A stretch of DNA of 64,000 bases from Candidatus Peribacteria bacterium (GCA_016866875.1 VGKY01000003.1:32708-96707), one strand, 5' to 3'. Positions 46,958 through 55,461 are shown, counted from the stretch's first letter. Made by a program: numbers and translations. The notes: a model not told the origin generated them from the sequence alone.

Positions 46958-47323
46958 ATGAATCGTGTTGTGGTCTGCACGAGCAGACGAAAAATCGTAA
47001 CGCAACTGGGAGAGTCGTTGGGAACGGGATGGAGTGTGCAACATGCACCGATCCCAACAGCCATCGGCGATGCATACTGCGTCGTTACGCACATGGAAGA
47101 CCCCAACGCGGTCGTCATGGCGGATAACGCACTGGATGCCAACAGGGTGTCCATCTCCATCGTGGAGACCATCCACCAGCGGCACGAGCGCTTGAGCCAG
47201 GGGGATTTCGATGCCTTTCAGGTGCACTGCCTGGACGTTCACGTCCTCGCAGCCCGCCTCGAACAAGGCCTCGCCCGTAGCCGCTTAAAGAAGGAGAGAA
47301 GAGCCAAACTGGAAGCGAACTAG
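46958..47323 (+). CDS. Hypothetical 121-aa protein
   Basis: Strong SD AAGGAGG upstream of ATG, consensus promoter, downstream hairpins. Confidence 0.75.
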   Translation: MNRVVVCTSRRKIVTQLGESLGTGWSVQHAPIPTAIGDAYCVVTHMEDPNAVVMADNALDANRVSISIVETIHQRHERLSQGDFDAFQVHCLDVHVLAARLEQGLARSRLKKERRAKLEAN

Positions 47324-47343
47324 CCAGCTCTGCTGGCAACCGT

Positions 47344-47373
47344 CCGTGCCCCTCTGGGGCACGGATAGTTTTT
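47344..47373 (+). terminator. Rho-independent terminator
   Basis: CCGTGCCCC-TCT-GGGGCACGG followed by ATAGTTTTT. Confidence 0.8.
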
Positions 47374-47396
47374 GCATTGCGAAGAGAAAGATTATT

Positions 47397-47508
47397 GCAT
47401 GTCGTCCTTCGATACGCCGCGCTGTGTCACTCTGAGTAGTCCAGCACCTTTTCACGAAAAGGTGCTGGGCGTATCGAGGAGCGACCAGCGCAGCTACTCA
47501 GGATGACA
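47397..47508. repeat. ~110-nt nested inverted repeat
   Basis: catgtcgt...tcgatacgcc...agcaccttttcacgaaaaggtgct...ggcgtatcga...atgacatg. Confidence 0.8.
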
Positions 47509-47776
47509 TGCTATACATCCTCACCACCTTTCTCCGACTCGTTGCGCCTGAAACAATCTCCACATTGGACTGGGCAAGAGAAAATGTATCGGCAAGAAAC
47601 TCCACCAATGCCGCATTTGCTTTTCCCTCTTCCGGCGCTGCCGCGATGTCGATCTTTAGTGTCCCATCCGCCATCACGCCTTTGATTTGTGTTTGACGCG
47701 CTCCGGGATGAACACGAACGATAAAGGTAAGTTCTTTCTGAATGTGTAACTGTCTGCGCAGATGCTCAATATCCAT
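47498..47776 (-). CDS. DUF167/YggU family protein
   Basis: FIVRVHPGARQTQIKGVMADGTLKIDIAAAPEEGKANAALVEFLADTF. Confidence 0.88.
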   Translation of the reverse strand: MDIEHLRRQLHIQKELTFIVRVHPGARQTQIKGVMADGTLKIDIAAAPEEGKANAALVEFLADTFSLAQSNVEIVSGATSRRKVVRMYSMSS

Positions 47777-47786
47777 CGCGGATACT

Positions 47787-47821
47787 CTCTACCTTCTCCC
47801 TGCTACTTTCTACTTACTGCA
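47787..47821. repeat. 7-nt tandem microrepeat
   Basis: ctctacc ttctccc tgctact ttctact tactgca. Confidence 0.7.
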
Positions 47822-48521
47822 GATTCCCCTTCCTCCACTTCTCAATCTCCCCGTGGTGTCCTGAAAGCAGCACATCGGGAACACGGAGGCCACGAAATTC
47901 CTCCGGCCGCGTGTAGTGCGGATATTCTTTTTTTCGGCCAAGAGAAGCCGAGAAACTCTCTTCATGTGCGGAGGCTTCTTTGCCAAGCACTCCGGGAATA
48001 TGCCTAGAAACGGCATCGATCAGTACCATCGCCGGAAGTTCGCCTCCCGTAAGGACATAATCGCCGATGGAAATCTCTTCATCGATCCAGCCTCCATCGA
48101 TCACGCGCTGATCGATGCCTTCATAATGTCCGCAGAGGAGAATGAGCCAATCGTTCTTCGCCAACTTCTCCACCTTCGCCTGCTTCAACTTTTTTCCCCT
48201 CGGCGAAAAATAAATCCGATGCGGTATTTTTAAATCTTCATTCTTCATTCTTAATTTTTCTGTGACTTCTTCAATCGCTTTAGCAATCACATCAACTCTC
48301 ATCAGCATCCCCGCCCCTCCCCCGTAGGGACTATCATCCACTTGATGGTATTTCCCCAGGCCAAACTGCCGGAGATCATGCAGATAAATCTGAAGAGGTT
48401 TGTCATCCTGCCTGTCCTCCGTAGCTCCATCGGGTGCGAAGGAGGAAGCCCGCCGAAGAATGCTCTCGGTGAGAGGACCTTGGAACATCGCCGGAAACAG
48501 AGTGATCACATCAATGCGCAT
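47814..48521 (-). CDS. trmD: tRNA (guanine37-N1)-methyltransferase
   Basis: MRIDVITLFPAMFQGPLTESILRRA, VDDSPYGGGAGMLMRVD, ILLCGHYEGIDQRVID, ISIGDYVLTGGELPAMVLIDAVSR. Confidence 0.96.
   Translation of the reverse strand: MRIDVITLFPAMFQGPLTESILRRASSFAPDGATEDRQDDKPLQIYLHDLRQFGLGKYHQVDDSPYGGGAGMLMRVDVIAKAIEEVTEKLRMKNEDLKIPHRIYFSPRGKKLKQAKVEKLAKNDWLILLCGHYEGIDQRVIDGGWIDEEISIGDYVLTGGELPAMVLIDAVSRHIPGVLGKEASAHEESFSASLGRKKEYPHYTRPEEFRGLRVPDVLLSGHHGEIEKWRKGNLQ
48231..48260. repeat. 7-nt tandem microrepeat inside trmD
   Basis: aaatctt cattctt cattctt aattttt; encodes LRMKNEDLKI. Confidence 0.85.
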
Positions 48522-48524
48522 GCG

Positions 48525-49415
48525 TTATTGGAACATCCTCTCCCACTTTCCTGTATCCACAATCTCTACTTCTTCAGCCACAGTTGTCCTTCTGCCCCTC
48601 CGCGGCTCCAAGCGTTCGTAGAATGACGGAATATCCTCGCACTGATACAAAATACCGCAAGCGATTCTCTTGGACGTATCCATAGCAAGGTGGCGTGCCT
48701 TTGCTGCATCGACTGGCTTGTGCCCTTCTGTATTTGCATCGTAGCAGCGCTCCAGAAGCATTTCATGCGTCGCAAAATAGTTGTACGTGGGGCACGCCTG
48801 AAGGATGTCGACGAAAGCGAATCCGCGGTGAGCGATCGCAGCCTTGAGCACACGTGTCATCATGGCGATATCACCGGACCAAGCTCTCGCGACGAATGTC
48901 GGCTCCAGCGAGAACACGAAGTCCATGGCGTTCAGAGTGTGCTCGGGGATGCCGTTCGGGGAGCTATTCATTGGCTGCCCCTGCTGCGTAAGGCTGCTGG
49001 CCTGCCCCGTCGTCAGCCCATAATTGCCGTTATTGTAAAGGACAAAGGTCATCGGATAGTTGCTGCGGATACCATGGACAAGATGGCCGACGCCCTCGGA
49101 GAAGCTTGCTCCGTCTCCGCCAAAGGCAAGGACAGGAATCTTCGGGTTTGCAAGCTTTGCACCAGCAGCAAACGGGATCACACGGCCATGGAGGCCGTGG
49201 AAGCGGTAGCCGAGAAGTTTGTCGCTCGTATTGCCATGGCACCCAACGTCGTAACAGAGAAGCACTTGATGGGGAGCAATGCCGGACTCTACGAGTGACC
49301 GCTTCACCGCCGTCCAGATGCCATAGTCGCCGCAGCCATCGCACCACGTGCACTGATTGGCACAGTGGTAGGCATGCATCTTCTTGGCCGAGGAGGAATC
49401 GAGAGGAATAGACAT
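48525..49415 (-). CDS. 2-oxoacid:acceptor oxidoreductase, beta subunit (TPP)
   Basis: WCDGCGDYGIWTAVKRSL, FHGLHGRVIPFAAGAKLANP, AFGGDGASFSEGVGHLVHGIRSNYPMTFVLYNNGNYGLTTGQ. Confidence 0.92.
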   Translation of the reverse strand: MSIPLDSSSAKKMHAYHCANQCTWCDGCGDYGIWTAVKRSLVESGIAPHQVLLCYDVGCHGNTSDKLLGYRFHGLHGRVIPFAAGAKLANPKIPVLAFGGDGASFSEGVGHLVHGIRSNYPMTFVLYNNGNYGLTTGQASSLTQQGQPMNSSPNGIPEHTLNAMDFVFSLEPTFVARAWSGDIAMMTRVLKAAIAHRGFAFVDILQACPTYNYFATHEMLLERCYDANTEGHKPVDAAKARHLAMDTSKRIACGILYQCEDIPSFYERLEPRRGRRTTVAEEVEIVDTGKWERMFQ

Positions 49416-49416
49416 G

Positions 49417-49451
49417 GAAGCTATGAGCTATGAGCTATGAGCTTTGAGCAT
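49417..49451. repeat. 7-nt tandem microrepeat at korA end/korB start
   Basis: agctatg agctatg agctatg agctttg agc. Confidence 0.9.
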
Positions 49452-51232
49452 AATTCGTCGACGAAGAAGGGACGGCCGTCGTACTTCAGAATCTTGTCTT
49501 CAATCGCAGGCCCGCCGACAAGCTGAATCACCTGTCCCAGTTGCCCGCCGTGATTGCACTCCACGAGTACCGTCCTCTTTGCCTTGCTCATCAATCTCTT
49601 CAATCGCTCCGTCTTCATCGGCCACAGATACGTGTAGTGAAGATAGATGGCTTTCAGCTTTCGGCTTTCAGCTTTCAGGACATCAAGAATGGGCCCCTTG
49701 TTTGATCCCCAACTCACAACCAAAAGATCAATATCACTGACAGCTGACAGCTGACAGCTGACAGCTTTGCCAGATGAGGAATCCATGGTGAATATTGTCG
49801 GCTCCGGCATCTCCCGCTCCATCGCTTGCATCTTCTTCATCCTCTTTTCCATTTGCTCCACGGCATTCTTCGCAGTCTCATCGACCGAACCGTCTCCACT
49901 ATGTTCATCCCCCTGTGCACAGTACGTCGCTGCCTCGGCTCCGGGAAGCCACCGTGGCGAGATGCCATCTTTTGCCGCAGGATCGTAGCGATCGGCACTC
50001 TTGAGCTTCTTGAGCGCTTTGGGGTCCGTGACGAGTAGTCCGCGATCGAGCTTCGCTTTTTTCTGATCGTAGGACGATTGCGTATACAGCGCCTCGGCGA
50101 TCTGCTTGTCGGTCATCACCACAACCGGTGTCTGGTACTTCTCGGCGATGTTGAAGGCATCGGGCATCACATCAAAACAATCCTGTGCATCGGACACAGA
50201 CACCACACAACGGGCGAATTCGCCGTGAGCAGAACCGATGGCAAGGAGCAGATCTCCCTGTCCCGTCCACGTGGGAAGCCCCGTTGCGGGTCCCGGACGC
50301 TGCGCGAGGACGAACACAGAAGGATTTTCGATGATGGCATTCAACGACAGTGTTTCCGTCATAAGATCGAACCCGCCACCAGATGTCCCCGTCGCCGCTC
50401 TGGTACCCATGAGCATCGCCCCGCTCATCATCTGCGCTGCGGTGATCTCATCCTCCGCCTGCTTGATCACCATGCCCGTTTCATTTTGCATCTCGGCGAT
50501 GAAGGAGAGCAGCGGTGAACTCGGCGTCATCGGGTATCCACAGTACATCCTGCATCCTGCATGAAGAAGCCCGAGTCCCATCGCCTGACTTCCGGTAATG
50601 AGCAGGTGATCCTTCCAACGCACATCGGGTTCAGGTAACTGCACAGCATTCTTCATTCGTAATTCTTCATTCTTCATTCCCTGCACGAAGTCGAATCCCT
50701 CATGAATACATTGGAAATTCATCTCCAGAACCTTTTCCCCCTTGTGCCCAAACTGTTCACGAACAAGATCCTTGAGATCATCCGCGCTTCTGCCGAGGAT
50801 CGACCAGACAACCGATGTAATGAGCACATTGCCGAGCATCGGCTTTGCTTTGATCTTTTGGAGGATTTCCTCCGAAGGCAGGTTCACGATAGTCACGCCA
50901 CGATCGTCGAGCGATTTCTGCACATCGTACGGAAATTTCCACTGTGGAGTCTGGTGAATGATGACTCCCCCCTTCTTCACTTCGAGAGCATTGCGCTCAA
51001 GACCGTGATGGTTGAAGCAAACGAGAATGTCGACCTGCGTCTCACTGCTCTCTATCTGCTCGTCAGAGACATCGAGCTGAAAACTACTGTGCCCACCCTT
51101 GATGAGCGACATGTATTCACGGTATCCGAAGAGGCAGTACCCTGCGCGCTTCAAGCCCTTCGCGCACATTTCGCCCACGGAGTTGACCCCCTGACCCTGT
51201 GCCCCGGTTACCTTGAGAGATACTCTGAACAT
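49421..51232 (-). CDS. 2-oxoacid:acceptor oxidoreductase, fused gamma-alpha subunit
   Basis: GAQGQGVNSVGEMCAKGLKRAGY (gamma), LLITGSQAMGLGLLHAGCRMYCGYPMTPSSPLLSFIAE (alpha). Confidence 0.92.
   Translation of the reverse strand: MFRVSLKVTGAQGQGVNSVGEMCAKGLKRAGYCLFGYREYMSLIKGGHSSFQLDVSDEQIESSETQVDILVCFNHHGLERNALEVKKGGVIIHQTPQWKFPYDVQKSLDDRGVTIVNLPSEEILQKIKAKPMLGNVLITSVVWSILGRSADDLKDLVREQFGHKGEKVLEMNFQCIHEGFDFVQGMKNEELRMKNAVQLPEPDVRWKDHLLITGSQAMGLGLLHAGCRMYCGYPMTPSSPLLSFIAEMQNETGMVIKQAEDEITAAQMMSGAMLMGTRAATGTSGGGFDLMTETLSLNAIIENPSVFVLAQRPGPATGLPTWTGQGDLLLAIGSAHGEFARCVVSVSDAQDCFDVMPDAFNIAEKYQTPVVVMTDKQIAEALYTQSSYDQKKAKLDRGLLVTDPKALKKLKSADRYDPAAKDGISPRWLPGAEAATYCAQGDEHSGDGSVDETAKNAVEQMEKRMKKMQAMEREMPEPTIFTMDSSSGKAVSCQLSAVSDIDLLVVSWGSNKGPILDVLKAESRKLKAIYLHYTYLWPMKTERLKRLMSKAKRTVLVECNHGGQLGQVIQLVGGPAIEDKILKYDGRPFFVDELCSKLIAHSS
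49649..49679. repeat. 7-nt tandem microrepeat inside korA
   Basis: gctttca gctttcg gctttca gctttca; encodes LKAESRKLKA. Confidence 0.9.
49737..49769. repeat. 7-nt tandem microrepeat inside korA
   Basis: ctgacag x4; encodes KAVSCQLSAVS. Confidence 0.95.
50647..50681. repeat. 7-nt tandem microrepeat inside korA
   Basis: cattctt cattcgt aattctt cattctt cattccc; encodes GMKNEELRMKNA. Confidence 0.9.
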
Positions 51233-51333
51233 GCATGTGGGGGAACGATATACGCAGGGTCACCCTGAGCATTGTCGAAGGGCTGCGTGCCGGTGACTTT
51301 GAGAGAAATACGTTTCATAAATAGTGTTCTTCA

Positions 51334-51801
51334 TTATGCATTCTTCCGTGGTAATTCCTTCATAATCTTCCCCCCCCACTTCTTCACCCTCTCCTCCTGC
51401 CCATAGGGTTCGTTGACGATGAGGAGCGCATCACCGAGGATCTTCCCTCCGTGATCGAGGACGAACCTGCGCATGTGTTCCCCCGCTCTGCAGGTGTAGA
51501 AATACCGGTCATCCCCAAGCGCGACGATGGCGACGGGCTTGCCGGCAAGATTCACTCCCTTCGCGCGATCTTGGAGAAGATCGTGCATGTGCGGGTTCAT
51601 CTGCCCCTCGATACCACCGGTGTTCCATGTACCCGAAGCAAGGATGAGAAGATCTTCTCTGAGTAGCTCCTCTGGCTTCGTCGCTTCCGCACGTTGCAAT
51701 GTGCATCCGACGTTCTGGCCACGAAGGAACTCCTCAAGAACTCTCACCACATACTCGGTGTGGCCGCTCGTGGAGGCGTAGATGATCTGAATCGTAGACA
51801 C
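51334..51801 (-). CDS. Flavodoxin
   Basis: IQIIYASTSGHTEYVVRVLEEFL, LLILASGTWNTGGIEGQMNPHMHDLLQD, VAIVALGDDRYFYTCRAGEHM. Confidence 0.88.
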   Translation of the reverse strand: MSTIQIIYASTSGHTEYVVRVLEEFLRGQNVGCTLQRAEATKPEELLREDLLILASGTWNTGGIEGQMNPHMHDLLQDRAKGVNLAGKPVAIVALGDDRYFYTCRAGEHMRRFVLDHGGKILGDALLIVNEPYGQEERVKKWGGKIMKELPRKNA

Positions 51802-51958
51802 ACATGCATGGTACCCAAAAACACGTCACAATGGATAAAACCAGTATTTGCTAAATAATTATTAATATTTTATAATAATATTTTAGCGAGAAGTCCCCAA
51901 AAGTACAGCTTCCGACACCCGACGACGGACTCCGCGACGAAGAGCTTGTAGAATCTGA

Positions 51959-52138
51959 ATGTCCGAACGTTGTGATCAACAGGTCACCCATGCGCTTTTT
52001 GTGGCACAGCTCTCAAATATCGCAGAGAAAATCTGGCACTGGAGTATGTGGAAGAAGGCGCCCAAACCTGACCCAAAAATCCTTGCAGTGACACAGGAGT
52101 TCACACTTCCCTCTCCAGACGACAAGCCGAGCAAGTAA
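51959..52138 (+). CDS. Small ORF, 59 aa, unknown (below ORF-track cutoff)
   Basis: MSERCDQQVTHALFVAQLSNIAEKIWHWSMWKKAPKPDPKILAVTQEFTLPSPDDKPSK. Confidence 0.4.
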   Translation: MSERCDQQVTHALFVAQLSNIAEKIWHWSMWKKAPKPDPKILAVTQEFTLPSPDDKPSK

Positions 52139-52145
52139 CATCCAT

Positions 52146-52250
52146 TCCGTGAACATCCACTCCATCGCCATCGTCGGATCGAGCTCTAGCCCCCACAAAG
52201 TAGGGCACATGATTGTTAAAAATCTCCTCACGCAGGGATTTCGGGGTGCA
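52146..52250 (+). pseudogene. Truncated 5' copy of the ADP-forming acyl-CoA synthetase gene
   Basis: VNIHSIAIVGSSSSPHKVGHMIVKNLLTQGFRG vs MQNIHSIAIVGASSSPHKVGHMIFKNLLTQGFPG at 53218. Confidence 0.9.
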
Positions 52251-53124
52251 GTGGCTCCTCCAATTCCGCTACATTTTGAACACTATTCCCAAAACCAACG
52301 CCATCCCGAGACATCACGCTAGGATCGTAATGAACGACAAAGGACCCCTGACGGCAGGTAATAGGGTTAAGCGAACCTCGGTCAAAAACAAAAAGCTTAC
52401 TGCCTTTGAGGAAAACCATGATCCCCCCTCGAGATAGGCCTGGATCACCCCGTACTTCACCTACCACGGGAACTTTGATTGTTTGGCCCAATGCCCTGTT
52501 GAAAAGTCTTGAAAACTCCAAGGGCCTTCCGAGGATGATCCATTCCCCGTCGCTCAAGAGATGCGTGCGACCTTCAATTTCTATTTGCCCACCCTGTTCA
52601 TGCGGAGAATACACAATCACTGTCCTACTACACTGAATGAGAGCGGATTGAGTCGCATCCAAGGCCACACGATCGTTCTCATTTTGAAAAGTGACGTTTA
52701 CGACATTTTTTCCTGCTGGGTAGCTAGTTCTGGTGAGTAGGAGCGCGTCACCCCCGAAAGTGGTCATTGACATACCCGGCTGCTTTGGGAGAGCAATCAA
52801 TTTCTCACACACGTTGTACAGTGGAGAGCCCGGCTGAGAGAGATCCTCCGGATGAGTAGGCAACACAGCCTCTCCTTTTCGCATTCGCTGCAGCAAGGCT
52901 TCAAGAACTCTGTATTCGTTATAGGGGAGTGTGTTAATGAGTCGTGCGAGCTCTGCTACTGGTAGCATTTCCGGTGACCCATCACCCACTTTTATGGACA
53001 TTGCGCCTGCAACGGCATTCTGCGTGCGGCCGAGAATCGTACTTAGGTGGTCTTCCCCTGGCACGATCGCGAAAGCTTGGGGTTCGGGAGTGCTTGGGTT
53101 GTTGTCTGAGGAATTGAGAACCAT
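52228..53124 (-). CDS. FHA-domain-like protein of unknown function
   Basis: WIILGRPLEF...VPVVGEVRGDPGLSRGGIMVFLKGSKLFVFDRGSLNPI resembles FHA; C-terminus encoded within the truncated copy. Confidence 0.6.
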   Translation of the reverse strand: MVLNSSDNNPSTPEPQAFAIVPGEDHLSTILGRTQNAVAGAMSIKVGDGSPEMLPVAELARLINTLPYNEYRVLEALLQRMRKGEAVLPTHPEDLSQPGSPLYNVCEKLIALPKQPGMSMTTFGGDALLLTRTSYPAGKNVVNVTFQNENDRVALDATQSALIQCSRTVIVYSPHEQGGQIEIEGRTHLLSDGEWIILGRPLEFSRLFNRALGQTIKVPVVGEVRGDPGLSRGGIMVFLKGSKLFVFDRGSLNPITCRQGSFVVHYDPSVMSRDGVGFGNSVQNVAELEEPLHPEIPA

Positions 53125-53217
53125 TCATATATTTTATGATAATATTTAATATTTAGCAATAACGCTAAGAAATTGTTGTTTGCATCATTATATGTTATAG
53201 TAATTACTCTTCTTACA

Positions 53218-55323
53218 ATGCAAAACATCCACTCCATCGCCATCGTCGGCGCAAGCTCCAGCCCCCACAAAGTAGGGCACATGATTTTCAAAAATCTCCT
53301 GACGCAGGGATTTCCGGGTGATGTGTACGCGGTGAATACGAAGGGGGAAGAGATCCTCGGCAAGAAATCCTACGCGACTATCGCTGAGATCCCCAAGGCA
53401 GTAGATATGGCGGTGATCGTCACGCCGGCTCCCACGGTTCCCGGCATTCTGGAGGAATGCATCGCCAAAGACGTACAAACCGTCATCATCATCAGCGCGG
53501 GATTTAGTGAAACGCACACAGAGGAAGGAAAACGATTGGAGGAGCAACTGTGTTCAAAACTGAAAGCTCACGACTCCACGATGCGTGTCATCGGGCCCAA
53601 CTGCCTCGGCATTCTCATTCCCCGCCTCGGTCTCAATGCCTCGTTTGCCAAAGATCTTCCCAAGCCGGGGTCGATTGCCCTCATTAGCCAATCGGGTGCA
53701 ATGGCCGTGGCACTCATCGATCAGTCGATCAGTCTCGACATCGGCTACGCGAGTATCTGGAGTATCGGCAACAAGACGTTTCTCGACGAGTGCGACTACT
53801 TGGCCATGTGCGAAGCGGATCCCAACACCACGGTCATCGGACTCTATCTGGAACAGATCAACGATGGGCGGAAGTTCATGGAAGCCGCGCGACGCATTGG
53901 AAAGACGAAGCCGGTCGTCCTGCTAAAATCCGGAGTATCCGAGGCAGGAAAGAAAGCCGCTGCGTCCCACACAGGAGCGCTTGCGGGATCCAGCGCCGCC
54001 ATCGATGCAGCGTGTGCACAAGCGGGCATTCATCGCGCGGCGACTGCCGAGGAATTTCTCATGCTCCTGCAGATACTTTCGACGCAACCGGCACTGAGAA
54101 CTCGAAACGTCGCCATCATTACCAATGCCGGCGGCCCGGGCATCCTCGCAAGCGATGCAGCGGAAGCGGCAGGGCTGCACTTGCCACCTCTGCAGTCGTC
54201 GATCGGCGACAGACTAAAGAGTTCTCTCCCCTCTTCGGCAAGCATAGGGAATCCCATCGACGTCATCGGTGATGCCTTAAGTGATCGCTACGTTGCGGCA
54301 CTCGACGCCGTAGGCGACGATCCGGGCATCGACGGCGTGGTGGTGCTCCTCACCCCACAAGTCATGACTCCCGTGCGTGAAGTCGCTCTGGCGATCACGG
54401 ATTTTCACAAGCGTTTTCCCCTCATGCCCGTCACGGTCTCGTTCATGGGCGGCGCAAGCGTTGAAGACGGGAAAACCATCCTGAGAGCTGGAGGAATTCC
54501 CTCATTGGAAAACCCCGAAGACGCGGTGCGGGCGATGGCGGCTCTCCTTCCCGCCAAAGCGTCTGCGACGCGATCCAAAGAACGCATCGCTTCTCGAAGA
54601 CAGAAACAGGCGCACGCTATCCTCGATGGAAAATCCGGATTGCTCTCCGAAGACGATGCAGGGAGGCTTCTCAGACTGTATCAGCTCTCCGTTCCCGCCG
54701 GACGTGTGGCCGACACCGCAGAGGAAGCCGTACAGTTCGCCGACAGTATCGGGTATCCCGTCATCGCCAAAATTAGCGCACCACAGATCCTCCATAAGAC
54801 GGATGTCGGGGGCGTGAAGGGTAACCTGCAGAACGCTGACGACGTCCGCACGGCCTTTGAGGTCATCAGAACCAATGTTGCGGCATCCCGAACTTCCGTG
54901 CTCCATTCACCGCCTTCCGAAACTTCAGCGAAGGCGGAGCCATGTGCCATTCTCATTCAGCAGCACCTTCCCCCCGGCAACGAATTCATCGTGGGAGGCT
55001 TGCAGGATCCTGCGTTCGGACCAATGGTCATGGTGGGACTGGGTGGCATCTATACGGAGCTCTTCCGGGATACGACTTTTCGTATCGCTCCGATGGATGA
55101 GCATGAGGCATACCGTATGCTGACGGAGCTCAAAAGCTGGAAGCTGCTTCTGGGAATGAGGGGAAAAGCCCGAAGCGACATCGACGCGCTTGCGCGAGCC
55201 ATTGTCGCAGTGTCGCAGATGCTTCATGAATGCCCGCAGATCACCGAGCTCGATTGCAATCCGGTGCTCGTGTCTGACGAAGGCATCTCTGTGCTGGACG
55301 CCAAAGTTGTTGTGCAGCCTTAG
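53218..55323 (+). CDS. Acetate/acyl-CoA ligase (ADP-forming), fused alpha-beta
   Basis: SIAIVGASSSPHKVGHMIFKNLLTQGFPGDVYAVN, PNCLGILIPRLGLNASFA, SQSGAMAVALID, SHTGALAGSSAAIDAACAQAGI, ATP-grasp half. Confidence 0.94.
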   Translation: MQNIHSIAIVGASSSPHKVGHMIFKNLLTQGFPGDVYAVNTKGEEILGKKSYATIAEIPKAVDMAVIVTPAPTVPGILEECIAKDVQTVIIISAGFSETHTEEGKRLEEQLCSKLKAHDSTMRVIGPNCLGILIPRLGLNASFAKDLPKPGSIALISQSGAMAVALIDQSISLDIGYASIWSIGNKTFLDECDYLAMCEADPNTTVIGLYLEQINDGRKFMEAARRIGKTKPVVLLKSGVSEAGKKAAASHTGALAGSSAAIDAACAQAGIHRAATAEEFLMLLQILSTQPALRTRNVAIITNAGGPGILASDAAEAAGLHLPPLQSSIGDRLKSSLPSSASIGNPIDVIGDALSDRYVAALDAVGDDPGIDGVVVLLTPQVMTPVREVALAITDFHKRFPLMPVTVSFMGGASVEDGKTILRAGGIPSLENPEDAVRAMAALLPAKASATRSKERIASRRQKQAHAILDGKSGLLSEDDAGRLLRLYQLSVPAGRVADTAEEAVQFADSIGYPVIAKISAPQILHKTDVGGVKGNLQNADDVRTAFEVIRTNVAASRTSVLHSPPSETSAKAEPCAILIQQHLPPGNEFIVGGLQDPAFGPMVMVGLGGIYTELFRDTTFRIAPMDEHEAYRMLTELKSWKLLLGMRGKARSDIDALARAIVAVSQMLHECPQITELDCNPVLVSDEGISVLDAKVVVQP

Positions 55324-55461
55324 CTCGGCTGATGCGCAGGCGTTTCCGAGTGCGTTGCGCTTCCGTGAACCCTGTTTCTTATCACATAGCCGGGAAAAAT
55401 GTGGCCGACGAATCCTGGCGAGTTGCTTCAATGGTCAGAAGCCCTGTACCCTTCCTTCACT

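Noticed and set aside
52013-52231. Minus ORFs 52013..52231 and 53043..53363 sharing IMCPTLWGLELxPTMAMEWMF
   Set aside because: Just the antisense of the duplicated acyl-CoA synthetase 5' end.
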